Assembly: GCA_913060505.1 (NCBI GenBank)
Contig: CAJXRQ010000002.1
Span: 1 to 64,000, forward strand
DNA length: 64,000 bases
Direction: 5' to 3'
Origin: an uncultured Desulfovibrio sp.
GTDB lineage: Bacteria > Desulfobacterota > Desulfovibrionia > Desulfovibrionales > Desulfovibrionaceae
The stretch's first letter is position 1. Every line of letters starts with the position of its first letter. The notes below the pieces were generated by a model. That model worked only from the letters and a program-made list of their open reading frames with translations, was not told the origin of the DNA and searched no databases. Position numbers and translations under genes: made by a program. Shown here one piece after another: positions 53,202 through 63,881 of the stretch.

Positions 53202-54167
53202 ATGAGTGTGCAATACAAGGATTACTACAAGGTGCTCGGCGTTGGGCGCAGTTCCAGTCAGGACGACATCTCCAAGGCTTTCAAGAAGCTGGCCCGGAAA
53301 TATCATCCCGACCTGAACCCGAACAACAAAAGTGCCGAAGATAAATTCAAGGAAATCAACGAGGCATATGAAGTCCTCAAGGATCCTGAAAAACGGAAAA
53401 TGTATGATCAGTTCGGTTCTGATTGGGAACACGGACAGAATTTTCAACCCCCGCCGGGTTTTGAGAACATGCGTTTTAACTTCGGTGGCGGTGGAGGTCC
53501 GGACTTCTCCCAAGGACCTGGCGGGTTCAGTGATTTTTTCGAAACCATCTTCGGTGGTGGAGGCGGTGCGGATTTTCGCGGCGGCTTTAACCGGACTGGT
53601 GGTTTTCGCCAACAGCCGCGACGCGGCGCGGATTCCGAGGCGCTGTACGAGTTGAGCCTCGAAGAAGCATACCGGGGCGGCAAGAAATCCATCACCCTGA
53701 CCGAGCATGATCAGAGCGGCGTCCCACGTACCCGCACGCTGGAAGTGCATGTGCCCTCAGGCATCAAGGACGGGCAACGCATCCGGCTGAGCGGACAGGG
53801 GAATCCCGGGATGGCCGGTGGCGCTCGAGGAGATCTGTTTCTGAAAATTCGGTTATTGCCGAACTCACGTTTTGCCGTGGAGGGAGCCAATATCGTCTAT
53901 GATCTGCCTCTGGCGCCATGGGAGGCCGCACTGGGCGCAACCGTGCGTGTCCCCACGCTGGACGGGCAAATTGACATGAACATTCCAGCAGGAATGGGGT
54001 CCGGCAAGAAATTGCGTATTCGTGGCAAGGGATTGGGCACTGGAGCAAAACGCGGCGACCAGTTCATTCGCGTCATGATTCAGGTTCCGGAGTCGCTTTC
54101 GGACAAGGAAAAACAATTGATGGAAGACTTGGCCGAGGCCTCCTCGTTCAACCCAAGAGAACAATAG
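53202..54167 (+). CDS. cbpA: Curved-DNA-binding-type DnaJ homologue CbpA
   Basis: A 321-residue J-domain protein. The J-domain (about 5-70) has the HPD triad (KYHPDLNPN). A Gly/Phe-rich region (about 82-135) follows, and then the two beta-sandwich substrate domains of DnaJ_C without any zinc-finger CxxCxGxG repeats, which identifies CbpA rather than DnaJ. It stimulates DnaK and may bind DNA. AAAGGAG lies 12 nt upstream of the ATG, slightly far. It is followed 13 nt later by its probable modulator gene. Confidence 0.9.
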   Translation: MSVQYKDYYKVLGVGRSSSQDDISKAFKKLARKYHPDLNPNNKSAEDKFKEINEAYEVLKDPEKRKMYDQFGSDWEHGQNFQPPPGFENMRFNFGGGGGPDFSQGPGGFSDFFETIFGGGGGADFRGGFNRTGGFRQQPRRGADSEALYELSLEEAYRGGKKSITLTEHDQSGVPRTRTLEVHVPSGIKDGQRIRLSGQGNPGMAGGARGDLFLKIRLLPNSRFAVEGANIVYDLPLAPWEAALGATVRVPTLDGQIDMNIPAGMGSGKKLRIRGKGLGTGAKRGDQFIRVMIQVPESLSDKEKQLMEDLAEASSFNPREQ

Positions 54168-54180
54168 CAAGGAAGACCGT

Positions 54181-54516
54181 ATGTCCACGAAAAAACTCAA
54201 GCAGATGTTGCTGAAGCTCCCGGGTCTGAACCTTCCCGAGCGTTCGGAGTACGTGGCCTGGGCCCAGATTGTGGAATTGACAGGTATTACCACATCCGGG
54301 GTGACCGAGTTGATAGAATTGGGTTGGCTGGAGCCCTCGCGTACCAGTGCGGACGAATACCTTTTCCCGTGCCGGGACGTGTATCGAATTCAAAAATTGA
54401 TGCGCTTGTGCAAGGATCTCGAGATTACGGCGACAGGCGGTTCAATCATCGTGGACCTGATGGAACGAATCGAGGAATTGGAACGGGAAGTGGAAGATTT
54501 GCAGCGACACTTATAG
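54181..54516 (+). CDS. cbpM: CbpM-like chaperone modulator
   Basis: A 111-residue protein with a MerR-like helical pattern (YVAWAQIVELTGITTSGVTELIELGWLEPSR, VYRIQKLMRLCKDLEI) and a coiled coil near the C-terminus (LMERIEELEREVEDLQRHL). CbpM inhibits the J-domain of CbpA. The gene position directly between cbpA and clpB supports this call. Confidence 0.75.
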   Translation: MSTKKLKQMLLKLPGLNLPERSEYVAWAQIVELTGITTSGVTELIELGWLEPSRTSADEYLFPCRDVYRIQKLMRLCKDLEITATGGSIIVDLMERIEELEREVEDLQRHL

Positions 54517-54558
54517 GGGAAAGCGTCCCTAAGAATTTCGATTCAGGAGGTAACGCAT

Positions 54559-57165
54559 ATGGACCCGAACAGATTTACGCAAAAAACACAGGAAGCCGTT
54601 TCCGAGGCGCAGAACAAGGCCATTCGGGGCGGACAACAACAGATAGACTGCGAGCATCTGCTGTTTGCACTGGCCGCTCAGGAAAACGGCCTGGTGCCAC
54701 AGATACTGCAGAAGTTGGGGGTTGACCCTGCCGAGTATACCGGAGCCGTGGATGCCGAGATAGCTCGGCTGCCCAAGGTCTCCGGCCCTGGAGCCACTCC
54801 TGACCGCATCATGGTCACCAGCCGGATGCAATCCGTACTGGTCAAGGCGGAGGATCACGCCAAACGCATGAATGACGAATTCATGAGCGTGGAGCATTTG
54901 TTTCTCGCTCTCATGGATGAACCCGCAGGGTCGGGCGTGGGCAAGGTCAACCGGCGGTTTGGCATAGACAAGGACAAAGTTCTTTCCGCTCTGACCGAGG
55001 TGCGCGGGCATCAACGTGTGACATCGGACAATCCCGAGGCCACATATGATTCCCTCAAAAAGTACGGACGCGATCTTGTGGATGAAGCCAAGTCCGGCAG
55101 GTTGGACCCGGTTATCGGTCGCGATGCCGAGATTCGACGCGTGATCCGTATTCTCTCCCGGCGTACCAAGAACAATCCCGTACTTATCGGTGAGGCCGGC
55201 GTGGGTAAAACCGCCATCGTGGAAGGTTTGGCCCAGCGTATCGTCAAGCAGGATGTGCCCGAAGGTCTCAAAGACAAGGTCGTTTATTCGCTGGATATGG
55301 GGGCTCTTATTGCCGGAGCCAAATATCGGGGCGAGTTTGAAGAACGTCTGAAGGCTGTGCTTAAGGAAGTGCAGGAATCCGCTGGTCGGATTTTGCTTTT
55401 TATTGACGAACTTCACACCATTGTGGGTGCAGGAAAGACAGAAGGCTCCATGGACGCCGGCAATCTGCTTAAGCCCATGTTGGCCCGGGGAGAACTGCAT
55501 TGCATCGGTGCGACGACCACGGATGAATATCGTAAGAATATCGAAAAGGACCCGGCGTTGGAACGCCGTTTTCAGACCGTGATGGTTGATGAACCTACCG
55601 TGGAAGACACCATTTCCATACTGCGCGGTTTGCGAGAGCGGTTTGAGGTACACCACGGTGTCCGCATTTCCGATGGTGCGGTTGTGGAAGCCGCCGTTCT
55701 TTCCAGCAGGTACATTTCGGATCGTCAGCTGCCGGATAAGGCTATCGACCTCATTGACGAAGCTGCGGCACTGATTCGCACGGAAATCGATTCCCAGCCG
55801 TATGAGTTGGACAAGGCGAACCGTCAGATTATGCAGTTGGAGATTGAGCGAGAGGCTTTGAAGCGCGAGACCGATAAAGCCTCGTATGACAGACTGGAAA
55901 AGCTGGAACGCGAATTGGCTGACCTCAAGGAGCAACAGTCCCGTCTTTTAGCCCAATGGGAGAATGAGAAGGGCGGTATCGAACGATTGCGTACCATCAA
56001 GGCTGAAATTGAGTCCGTACGACACCAAATCGAGGAAGCAAAGCGCGTTCACGATTACAACCGTGCCGCAGAGTTGGAATACGGCCAGCTCAATGCCCTT
56101 ATCAAGGAACTGGAAGCTCGCACCAAGGCCATGGAAGATGCTGGAGAAGGCCAGCGTATGGTCAAGGAAGAGGTCGGGCCGGATGATGTGGCTCAGGTTA
56201 TTGCCCGTTGGACCGGGATTCCGGTTTCCAAGTTGCTGGAAGGCGAGCGTGACAAGTTGCTTCGGCTCGGTGAGCAGCTTCATGCACGGGTGATTGGGCA
56301 GGACGACGCGGTTCAGGCTGTTGCGGACGCCGTGTTGCGTGCCCGTGCCGGACTCAAGAATCCGTCACGTCCAATCGGTTCGTTCATATTCCTTGGTCCA
56401 ACCGGTGTCGGCAAGACTGAGCTCTGCAAGACCCTGGCCGAATCCCTGTTCGATTCCGAGGATAACATGATCCGTATCGATATGTCGGAGTATATGGAAA
56501 AACATACGGTTGCACGGCTCATTGGTGCTCCTCCGGGCTATGTTGGCTACGACGAAGGTGGTCAACTGACCGAGGCCGTCCGCCGTAAACCTTACAGCGT
56601 TGTTCTGTTCGATGAGATAGAAAAGGCGCATCACGACGTATTTAACGTATTGTTGCAGATTCTGGACGACGGCAGGCTTACGGATAGCCACGGACGGACT
56701 GTGGATTTCAAAAATACCATTATTATCATGACCTCCAACTTGGGTGCCCAGTATATGCTGGACGGCATTGCCGAGAATGGCGAGTTCAATCCGGGTGTGG
56801 AAGAAAAGGTCATGGAGACGTTGCGGCATCATTTTCGTCCAGAGTTTTTGAACCGGGTGGATGAAAGCGTATTGTTCCATCCTCTGGTGATGGAACAATT
56901 GACCATGATTGTTGAGTTGCTGGCGCAAGGATTGCGTAAGCGCCTTGAGGATCGGGACATCTCTCTGGAACTGACCGACAAGGCCAAGGCTTTTATAGCC
57001 CAGTCAGCCTACGATCCCAGCTTTGGTGCCCGTCCGTTGCATCGTTACTTGCAGGCTCATCTGGAGACACCGCTGGCCAAACAGATAATTGGCGGTACTC
57101 TGGAGGACGGCATGGGGATTGTGGTGGATGAACAGGACGGAAATCTGGTGTTCAAGACGAACTAG
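54559..57165 (+). CDS. clpB: Protein disaggregase ClpB
   Basis: An 868-residue Hsp100 ATPase. The N-domain is followed by nucleotide-binding domain 1 with GEAGVGKT (about 212-219), the coiled-coil M-domain (about 405-530) typical of ClpB, domain 2 with GPTGVGKT (about 613-620), and a C-terminus [12 protein letters not shown]. With DnaK and a J-protein it rescues aggregated proteins after stress. The upstream AGGAGG sets the ATG. It ends with a strong terminator. Confidence 0.97.
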   Translation: MDPNRFTQKTQEAVSEAQNKAIRGGQQQIDCEHLLFALAAQENGLVPQILQKLGVDPAEYTGAVDAEIARLPKVSGPGATPDRIMVTSRMQSVLVKAEDHAKRMNDEFMSVEHLFLALMDEPAGSGVGKVNRRFGIDKDKVLSALTEVRGHQRVTSDNPEATYDSLKKYGRDLVDEAKSGRLDPVIGRDAEIRRVIRILSRRTKNNPVLIGEAGVGKTAIVEGLAQRIVKQDVPEGLKDKVVYSLDMGALIAGAKYRGEFEERLKAVLKEVQESAGRILLFIDELHTIVGAGKTEGSMDAGNLLKPMLARGELHCIGATTTDEYRKNIEKDPALERRFQTVMVDEPTVEDTISILRGLRERFEVHHGVRISDGAVVEAAVLSSRYISDRQLPDKAIDLIDEAAALIRTEIDSQPYELDKANRQIMQLEIEREALKRETDKASYDRLEKLERELADLKEQQSRLLAQWENEKGGIERLRTIKAEIESVRHQIEEAKRVHDYNRAAELEYGQLNALIKELEARTKAMEDAGEGQRMVKEEVGPDDVAQVIARWTGIPVSKLLEGERDKLLRLGEQLHARVIGQDDAVQAVADAVLRARAGLKNPSRPIGSFIFLGPTGVGKTELCKTLAESLFDSEDNMIRIDMSEYMEKHTVARLIGAPPGYVGYDEGGQLTEAVRRKPYSVVLFDEIEKAHHDVFNVLLQILDDGRLTDSHGRTVDFKNTIIIMTSNLGAQYMLDGIAENGEFNPGVEEKVMETLRHHFRPEFLNRVDESVLFHPLVMEQLTMIVELLAQGLRKRLEDRDISLELTDKAKAFIAQSAYDPSFGARPLHRYLQAHLETPLAKQIIGGTLEDGMGIVVDEQDGNLVFKTN

Positions 57166-57203
57166 ACGTTGTCTGGCCCCTTTGTGGACTAATGCTGAAT
57201 CTC

Positions 57204-57233
57204 GCCCCGGCATCTTTGATGCCGGGGCTTTTT
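57204..57233 (+). terminator. Rho-independent terminator of the chaperone operon
   Basis: Stem GCCCCGGCATC (57204-57214) with GATGCCGGGGC (57218-57228), loop TTT, then TTTTTG. The core is identical to the centre of the 46.4-kb inverted repeat. Confidence 0.9.
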
Positions 57234-57298
57234 GTTACCCGTTGTCGTTCCCCTTATAAAACTGTAACAAGGCTTTTTTATGACCGTAGAAAAAAGGC

Positions 57299-58555
57299 AT
57301 GAATATGTTCACTAAAATGCAGACATTGATTAACGACCCTGACGCCTTGGAACAGTTATACCGTAGAAATAAGCGCGAATTTGTGGCCTCGTTCGGCAGT
57401 GTCTTTGCAATGCATCCCGATTCGATTTTGCTACAGGCATGGCGTGCACGATTGGAATACGGGCAATCCAACAAGCAGCCCCGCCTGAGCAGTATAGACC
57501 TGATCGTGCTGGTAGGGTTATGTTTTCTCGCCGGGTTCCTGCTTGAGTTACCCTTACCCTATTGGGCAGGATTCGCGTTGGACAAAGATCTGTTTTTTTC
57601 GCGATATTTTGTCCTTATTCCGTTTGCCACAATGGCCGCCTTTACTTTGTATATGCGAGGTTGGCCCCGGAAAAACTTGCTGTTGTTGGCGGGCTTTGTG
57701 CTGGTGCCTGCCATTTACATCCCTTTTGTGCCAGAATTGTGGGATGACGTTTTTTCCCTCGCATGTCTGCATATGCCTTTTTTCTTTTGGTATGCGTATG
57801 GACTCATTCGCAACGGGCAACGTTGGCGGGAATCCGAAGCCCGTATTGAGTATATTCGATTTTCCGGTGAGATGCTTATTCTGAGCGGATTGTTATTGCT
57901 CGGTGGAATTATTCTTTTTTTCCTTACCTCCAGTCTGTTCGACATGCTCAATTGGGGCAATTATTGGCTTTTCAAGCGGATGGGAACGTTCGGGATGGCC
58001 GCGATTCCTCTTGTCGCGGCCTGGGCCACGGATACCTATTCGGCTGCACGGCGAATCGTTCCGCTCATGGCACGCATTTTTGCTCCTCTCCTGCTCGTAC
58101 TCATTGTCGCATATATGTTGGCAATGGCTTGGAATCTTGCCGCATTGTTCCATGAGCGAAACACGCTGCAATTATACAATATTCTTCTGTTCTTTGTGCT
58201 TATTACCGTCGCCTTTACGCTGACAGAACGGCGACAGCAGGGAAACGGAAGCCTTGTAAACGGCATGCTGGGCTGGATGTTGGCCGCAACCTTGGTGTTG
58301 GATGTGGTAGGGATATGTGCCATTGGTTGGCGAATTTGGGAATATGGTGGTTTCACCCCAAACCGCCTTGCTGTTTTAGGCTTCAATTTGGTGGTGAGCG
58401 GTAATTTGACTGTTTTGCTACGTGGTTATTGGAAATACTGGCGCGGCAATGTTTCCATGGAAGATGTTGAAAAAGTTCTTGCTTCCTATCTACCTGTCTA
58501 TGGCGCATGGGCAGCTTTTGCAATTTTCGTTTTGCCGTGGATATTTCGATATTAG
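57299..58555 (+). CDS. Polytopic membrane protein, DUF4153-like
   Basis: A 418-residue protein with about ten hydrophobic segments from residue 65 on and a soluble N-terminal part (about 1-60) with a helical PDALEQLYRRNKREFVASF pattern. The C-terminal half has the spacing of DUF4153 proteins (RIWEYGGFTPNRLAVLGFNLVV, then a helix pair). No catalytic or transport motif is recognised. It stands alone after the clpB terminator and is convergent with the flavodoxin gene. Function unknown. Confidence 0.7.
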   Translation: MNMFTKMQTLINDPDALEQLYRRNKREFVASFGSVFAMHPDSILLQAWRARLEYGQSNKQPRLSSIDLIVLVGLCFLAGFLLELPLPYWAGFALDKDLFFSRYFVLIPFATMAAFTLYMRGWPRKNLLLLAGFVLVPAIYIPFVPELWDDVFSLACLHMPFFFWYAYGLIRNGQRWRESEARIEYIRFSGEMLILSGLLLLGGIILFFLTSSLFDMLNWGNYWLFKRMGTFGMAAIPLVAAWATDTYSAARRIVPLMARIFAPLLLVLIVAYMLAMAWNLAALFHERNTLQLYNILLFFVLITVAFTLTERRQQGNGSLVNGMLGWMLAATLVLDVVGICAIGWRIWEYGGFTPNRLAVLGFNLVVSGNLTVLLRGYWKYWRGNVSMEDVEKVLASYLPVYGAWAAFAIFVLPWIFRY

Positions 58556-58661
58556 CGGGGAAGGCCGTGCGGGAAAATTCAGATTGTTATTTCCTTGTGG
58601 AGCGGAAACACCGTGCCTCCGCTCCGAGAGGAGAGTTGCCGCTAGCGAGGGCTTTTTAGAC

Positions 58662-59231
58662 TCAAGCGGCAATGGATGCCACAACCGGGCGCAGGGATTC
58701 GATCAGTGCGATGACTTTGCCCTGAACACTGGCAATGTCTTGCTCATTGGGACGTCCTTCGATGTTGCCCATCCGTCCCTGCGTGTTCATGAACTGCATT
58801 TTTGAAGGAACAAATGCGCCGGGAATGCACCATTCCGCTGCGATCGTCATGCCCAGATGGTCATAGAGTTGGCCCATGTATTTAACCGCCGGAATAGCTT
58901 CCGCTTCGCCGGTGTGCGGTCCTGCATAGGTGCAGTAGAGCGCAGCGAATTTGCCGGGGATGCGCGGAGAGTTCGGCAAAATGCGGTTGGCTTTTTTGGC
59001 GGCTTCCATCTGTTCATCCATCCATTTGATCATAGCCTTGCCGGGAAGCCACGAATAAACTCCGGACCCCATGAAAACCAGATCATATTCAAGTGGGTCA
59101 GGGTGTGTTTTGTCCTTTTGAATGTTCAGGGTAGTTACTGTACAACCTGCGTCTTTTGCTGCCTGTGTAACCGCAAGGGCAATTTTTTCGGTTTGTCCGT
59201 TCAATGAAGCGTAAACGTTGAGTACTTTCAT
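58662..59231 (-). CDS. Flavodoxin-like FMN protein
   Basis: A 189-residue flavodoxin-fold protein. The FMN phosphate loop is ASLNGQTEKIA (about 8-18), close to the T/S-x-T/S-G-x-T motif but not identical, and GSGVYSWLPG fits the second loop. It resembles the longer flavodoxin/protoporphyrinogen-oxidase-like proteins. It could be an electron carrier to the activase in its operon, an inference. The ATG overlaps the stop of the methyltransferase gene (ATGA). Confidence 0.8.
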   Translation of the reverse strand: MKVLNVYASLNGQTEKIALAVTQAAKDAGCTVTTLNIQKDKTHPDPLEYDLVFMGSGVYSWLPGKAMIKWMDEQMEAAKKANRILPNSPRIPGKFAALYCTYAGPHTGEAEAIPAVKYMGQLYDHLGMTIAAEWCIPGAFVPSKMQFMNTQGRMGNIEGRPNEQDIASVQGKVIALIESLRPVVASIAA

Positions 59232-59875
59232 TGCGTTTTTCCTTGGATATGTTCGTTGTTGGTTGAATGGGAAATCGTAGTTTTACGGTAGCATACCAGA
59301 TAGTTGCATCCCAGGTCCAAATAGCTGTTGCGTGAGAATCCGCTTGGCAGGGCAATGGCGTCCACATCATGCTCGGAAATGCGCATGGACAGTGGAGGAC
59401 CAAAATTCATTTTCTCTTTTTTGCATTCCAGAACGGCTACGAGGCCTCCCGGCGAAATGATCCTATATATTTCCTTGAACAGTGGGGCACCCTGGTTTTC
59501 GATATCCAGACAATGCAAGGAGGTGGAAAGCAGGCAGGTATTTACGCATTCGTTCGGAAACGGGAGTGGGGCGCACATATCCTGCATTTGTACCGCCACA
59601 TTTTTTATGCCTTGTTTTCTGCTTCGCTGTTGCACCTCGTGAATCCTGTTTTGATTCAGATCCACGGCCAACACAAGCCCTTCTTTTCCTACTTCGCGGG
59701 CGGCATGGAATACATAATCACCTGGGCCGCAACCGAGATCCAAAAATGTTTGCCCCGGTGAAAGGTCTAATTCCTGAAACACCAGATTCGAGTCATGCAT
59801 TTGATAACTGGTTGGGCCTTTGCCTGCTTTGCCATGCGTTCCGTTGCATCTTCTGGGATTTTGTTGTTCTTTCAT
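59228..59875 (-). CDS. Class I SAM-dependent methyltransferase (UbiE-like)
   Basis: A 215-residue methyltransferase with motif I FLDLGCGPGDYVFHAAREVG (about 44-63), LAVDLNQNRI and post-motif ISPGGLVAVLECKKEKMNFGPPLSMRIS. It belongs to the group near UbiE/MenG, but the substrate is unclear. It sits 9 nt after the activase gene and overlaps the flavodoxin gene, so it is clearly part of one operon. Confidence 0.8.
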   Translation of the reverse strand: MKEQQNPRRCNGTHGKAGKGPTSYQMHDSNLVFQELDLSPGQTFLDLGCGPGDYVFHAAREVGKEGLVLAVDLNQNRIHEVQQRSRKQGIKNVAVQMQDMCAPLPFPNECVNTCLLSTSLHCLDIENQGAPLFKEIYRIISPGGLVAVLECKKEKMNFGPPLSMRISEHDVDAIALPSGFSRNSYLDLGCNYLVCYRKTTISHSTNNEHIQGKTQ

Positions 59876-59884
59876 CGGAACTCC

Positions 59885-62800
59885 TTACAGGTAATGAATA
59901 AATGATTCCGTTTTCATGACTTCGTTTTCATTCCTATTGCCGTCAAAAGTCAGGGAAAGCAGCGGTTTCGTGCCGTTGCCGTTGCCCTTGTGTAGTATGC
60001 CGAGCGATATGCCGGTATTTTCATACATGGATGTTGCAGTAATCACTCCATCTATACCTTTGGGGCAGTTATGGGCCTTGGCAGCTCTGTACCGCCCAAA
60101 CGCCCCGGCGTAATGGCCGAGAAGTGAAGAGGCTTTTTCTTCCAATTGTTTCTGGTTGGCTGCATATGGGCTGGCCTCTTTCAATCGTTCGGATAGAACC
60201 TCGATACCGTACTGCAAGTGCGACAGAAAACGTTGTGACTTTGGCGTTCTTTTGTCTTTTTGTTCTTCGAAATGGTCGTTCCAGAAATGGAACAGGCATT
60301 CTCCGAGTGGCGCAAAGACAACTTCGTATCCTTGTGCTTCAAGACGTTCAAAGGTGTGGTCATTGAGAGTAGGGTTATAGAGTACGAGCGGTTCTCCTAT
60401 GGAAAAGAGGCGTTTCGCGGCTGGTTCGGATGCATGTTGTGCGTATATTTCATCTGCCAAAGCAGAGAGTACGTTGAGATCAAGCGCGTTGGCCCGCACC
60501 ATGGCAAGAGTTCGCTCCAACATTGTGTCTCGATTGGACGGCTTGGCTTGTAAAACAAGGTCTCCGGCCAGCAGACAGCATTGCAAGGGAAGAGCCCATT
60601 GTTCATCCATCTCCGGAATATCTTCAAGAAAGGGGGAAAACATCTGAATGTTGTTCAACCCTTGTTGATCCAGTTTGGTACGCAGGAATCTTGAATACTG
60701 TGCATCCACTTCCGCCCCTTCGCTTTGGGGGAGAACAAGTACGGGATGCTCTTCAGGATTCATGTACCTTGTTGCCTCAAGCATATCCCCCAGCAGTGCT
60801 GTCATGGAGAAATATTCATTGGCCACAGTATGCTTACGGCCTGTTTCAATGGAAGACGAAGTCGTCTGTGGAAGCGGACTTGCCTTATACCCCTCGGTTT
60901 GAAGCCGTTCACACAGAATTTCCGAGTAAGGATACAGGCGTGGCAGCAGAAGTGTCGTATGATCTTTATCTTCTATTGAAAAAGATTGCGCGGAGGAAAT
61001 GGCTACTTGTGGGCCGACTGGCGGTGTTGCCGGAGCAGGGCATGTGTCATCATTGGTGTTGCCCAAACTGTTCACGAAGGCCTCAACGCGGGTGATTACG
61101 CCCACAGCTGAAGAGTGTTCATCTACTTCAATCGTCAGGTACGGCTTGTCCTTCATGATATCCTTGAAATAGTGGCTCAGTACCGTATCCGGCCCACACC
61201 CGTGGTGCGTCAGGAAGACCGCATGCAGATTCGGGTGGTGCCGGACCAATTTCGCAGCTTCCAGTATGTGCTGTCCGAATGGCCAATACATGTTGGGGTA
61301 TTCTTTGAATATGTCTGCCTCCGGAACATCGAAAAACGGCAATGCCTGATACCCCAATTCCCTCAACCTGTCGGCAATGCCGAGATTCAGTGCAGGGTCG
61401 GCGACTCCGTAGATTTTTGAGATGAGTACAAAGGTCTTTTTTCGGGGATCCAGCGTTGCCATGGCTTTGGTCGAGCGTTGTTCAATCCTTTTCTCGAAAC
61501 CGTGATAGGATTGCATGCCTTTTTGCAAGGCCAGAGCAGTCTGTTCTTTTGTGCAGCCGAGTCTTGCCCCCATATTCATGAACATGGAGCGCATGAAATC
61601 CTGACCAAGGCTGAATGCAAAAGTCGGTGCAAGCAGTTCAACACCTTTTTCTTTCAGACGCATGGCCTTGTTAATGATCTTGAAAGCCAACTGCATGTAG
61701 GCGCATCCGTAATTCTGTCGTGCTTGCGATCTAGGATGGAATACTGTGTAGAGGTCCGGGAAAAATAAATAATCAACGTTCTTATCCACCAACTCAGCTA
61801 CATGGCCATTGACAAGTTTGACCGGATAACAGGTTTCGTCCAACGAGTATTCCTGTGCACGTCGAACTGTTTCTTCAGAAGTCGGCTTTGAGAGCAGAAC
61901 ATTAAGGCCGAGTTCCTTGAAAAAAGGGTAAAACATGGGAAACATGCCATAGGTGAACAATGTTCGAGGAATACCGATCGTTTTTTTGTTCGGATCAAGG
62001 TTTTTCGTATATCCTTCGAAAATGAATTCCTGAAGATCCTGATTGAAATCAGAGCCTTCTGGAGAGTGGGACGACTCCGGGCATTGTTCCATTTCATGTG
62101 GTTGCAGTTGAAAACCCTTGGAGACTGTTGGGCCAGTATCCATTTCTTCCCGCGCAAGAACTGCCGCGCCAAAGGCCCCGGTTACGCTGAAGAATGGGGG
62201 GACAATGACTTCCTTGCCCAGAGTGGCCCGCAGCGCGTTAACCACTCCCTGGTTGTGTGCAACGCCTCCCTGAAAGAGAATGGTGTTGCCAATGCGTTTT
62301 TGACCGACAACGCGGTTCAGGTAGTTTTTGACAATGGAATAACAAAGGCCCGATGCGAGATCTTCCACCGCTGCTCCATGGGCCAAATGCGCGGCTATGC
62401 TTGTTTCCATGAAAACCGTACACCGTTCTCCCAGCGAAATGGGAGCTTCACTTTCAAACACGATTTCGCCAAATTGACTAAGTTCAATTCCAAGTTTTTT
62501 GGCCTGCTCCTCGATGAATGAGCCCGTTCCTGCCGCACAGATTTTGTTCATTTGGAAGTCTGTGACCACGCCGTTGTCCATGGCGATGAATTTGGAATCC
62601 TGCCCTCCGATTTCCATGACCGTATCCACGGTAGGTACAAGCGTGCGCGCCCCTTTGGCTTGTGCCGTAATCTCGTCGCGAACCACATCCGCCCCTACAA
62701 GCCTGCCGATCATGTAACGGCCAGAACCTGTCGTTCCCACTCCGGCAATGCGGACCGTATCCTGAAATTGGTCCTGTAATTCACGGAGCCCAAGTTTGAC

Positions 62801-63853
62801 AGCCGTAACAGGATTGCCTGCGGTTCGCAGATAACGATAGCCGAGGATTTTGTTTTCGCTGTTGGTGAGCACCAGATTGGTGCTAGTGGAGCCGACATCA
62901 ATGCCCAGCCAGCACTCGGTAAAATCCGTTGAGCTATATGTCGCGCATTGGTGTTTTTCCTCAGCATCACCCCTACCGAAATTGTATAACGGTTGAAGTC
63001 TTATGTTTCTGTCCTCAAGCAGGGGCATGGAGGCTGCCATATCCAATGAATCCATGAGTGTCTTCAGGTTCAATTCTGAATTTTGCTGACGAGCCATCAG
63101 GGAGGCTCCCACGGCTGCACAGGACTCCCCGTGTTTAACCCTGAGCAACTCTTCCTTTTTGAGTTTGAGGATTTTTTGCAGGGTTTCGGAAATGATCTTG
63201 TTTTGGGACACGCCTCCCACGAAAAGGATTGGGCATGGACTATCCATGCCGCGCATCACTGCATTTCTGTAATTTTGGGTTACTGCGTGGGCCAAGCCCA
63301 GCAGAATATCGGCAACAGGAACACCTTCCTGTTGATGGTGGATTATGTCTGTTTTGGCAAAAACGCTGCATCGTCCAGCTATGCGAGGAATATGCGTCGC
63401 TTTTGCTGCGATCTCGGCATATTTTCCTATCTTCAGATTCAGGCGGGATGTTTGTTCTTCCAGAAAAGAGCCGGTTCCGGATGAGCAGTTAGAATTCATG
63501 GAAACCTGAACACGAGATTTGTCGTTCACACTGAACCCGGTGATAAATTTTGCACTTTGTCCGCCTATTTCCACTATTGAGGCGCAGGTAGGAGCAAGGT
63601 GGAGAGAGCCTTCCACGATGGAAGCCACCTCGTTGACCTGTGCGATTGTTTCATCGCTGAACATGTTTTTGCCGCTTCCTGTAACAGCTCCATGCGTAAT
63701 GGACTCTTCTGGCAATTCCTCAAGCAATGATTTGAGAGTTGTTCCGACATTCCCCTTGTGCAGCTTATATTGGGCGTAATGTATGTTTCCATGTGCATTT
63801 GTTGCCACAACTTTTATCGCAGAGTAACCGATGTCTATTCCGAGACTCAGCAT
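59885..63853 (-). CDS. Large acyl-CoA dehydratase activase-type protein: two BadF/HgdC ATPase domains plus HgdB-like (DUF2229) domain
   Basis: A 1322-residue cytoplasmic protein. Domain 1 (about 1-290) and domain 2 (about 314-575) are ASKHA-type ATPases of the BcrA/BadF/HgdC family, each with the ATP motif (GIDIGYSAIK; GIDVGSTSTNLV), EIGGQ and both cysteines that bind the shared [4Fe-4S] cluster (C123 and C162; C439 and C478). The C-terminal half (about 625-1322) starts with IGIPRTLFTYGMFPMFYPFF, carries DETCYPVK and LTHHGCGPD, and follows the DUF2229 / double-cubane-type HgdB pattern. Members use ATP to push an electron to a very low potential. No dehydratase subunits are adjacent, so the target is unknown. 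The ATG at 63853 has GAGG; a frame from 63880 is not needed. Confidence 0.88.
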   Translation of the reverse strand: MLSLGIDIGYSAIKVVATNAHGNIHYAQYKLHKGNVGTTLKSLLEELPEESITHGAVTGSGKNMFSDETIAQVNEVASIVEGSLHLAPTCASIVEIGGQSAKFITGFSVNDKSRVQVSMNSNCSSGTGSFLEEQTSRLNLKIGKYAEIAAKATHIPRIAGRCSVFAKTDIIHHQQEGVPVADILLGLAHAVTQNYRNAVMRGMDSPCPILFVGGVSQNKIISETLQKILKLKKEELLRVKHGESCAAVGASLMARQQNSELNLKTLMDSLDMAASMPLLEDRNIRLQPLYNFGRGDAEEKHQCATYSSTDFTECWLGIDVGSTSTNLVLTNSENKILGYRYLRTAGNPVTAVKLGLRELQDQFQDTVRIAGVGTTGSGRYMIGRLVGADVVRDEITAQAKGARTLVPTVDTVMEIGGQDSKFIAMDNGVVTDFQMNKICAAGTGSFIEEQAKKLGIELSQFGEIVFESEAPISLGERCTVFMETSIAAHLAHGAAVEDLASGLCYSIVKNYLNRVVGQKRIGNTILFQGGVAHNQGVVNALRATLGKEVIVPPFFSVTGAFGAAVLAREEMDTGPTVSKGFQLQPHEMEQCPESSHSPEGSDFNQDLQEFIFEGYTKNLDPNKKTIGIPRTLFTYGMFPMFYPFFKELGLNVLLSKPTSEETVRRAQEYSLDETCYPVKLVNGHVAELVDKNVDYLFFPDLYTVFHPRSQARQNYGCAYMQLAFKIINKAMRLKEKGVELLAPTFAFSLGQDFMRSMFMNMGARLGCTKEQTALALQKGMQSYHGFEKRIEQRSTKAMATLDPRKKTFVLISKIYGVADPALNLGIADRLRELGYQALPFFDVPEADIFKEYPNMYWPFGQHILEAAKLVRHHPNLHAVFLTHHGCGPDTVLSHYFKDIMKDKPYLTIEVDEHSSAVGVITRVEAFVNSLGNTNDDTCPAPATPPVGPQVAISSAQSFSIEDKDHTTLLLPRLYPYSEILCERLQTEGYKASPLPQTTSSSIETGRKHTVANEYFSMTALLGDMLEATRYMNPEEHPVLVLPQSEGAEVDAQYSRFLRTKLDQQGLNNIQMFSPFLEDIPEMDEQWALPLQCCLLAGDLVLQAKPSNRDTMLERTLAMVRANALDLNVLSALADEIYAQHASEPAAKRLFSIGEPLVLYNPTLNDHTFERLEAQGYEVVFAPLGECLFHFWNDHFEEQKDKRTPKSQRFLSHLQYGIEVLSERLKEASPYAANQKQLEEKASSLLGHYAGAFGRYRAAKAHNCPKGIDGVITATSMYENTGISLGILHKGNGNGTKPLLSLTFDGNRNENEVMKTESFIHYL

Positions 63854-63881
63854 GGTATGTTCCTCGTTTGGGTTTATCATG

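Noticed and set aside
58599-58655. Hairpins (GGAGCGG/CCGCTCC and TTGCCGCT/AGCGGCAA) between the DUF4153-like and flavodoxin genes
   Set aside because: Stems exist but without T-runs and with long loops; termination function could not be supported enough for a feature call.
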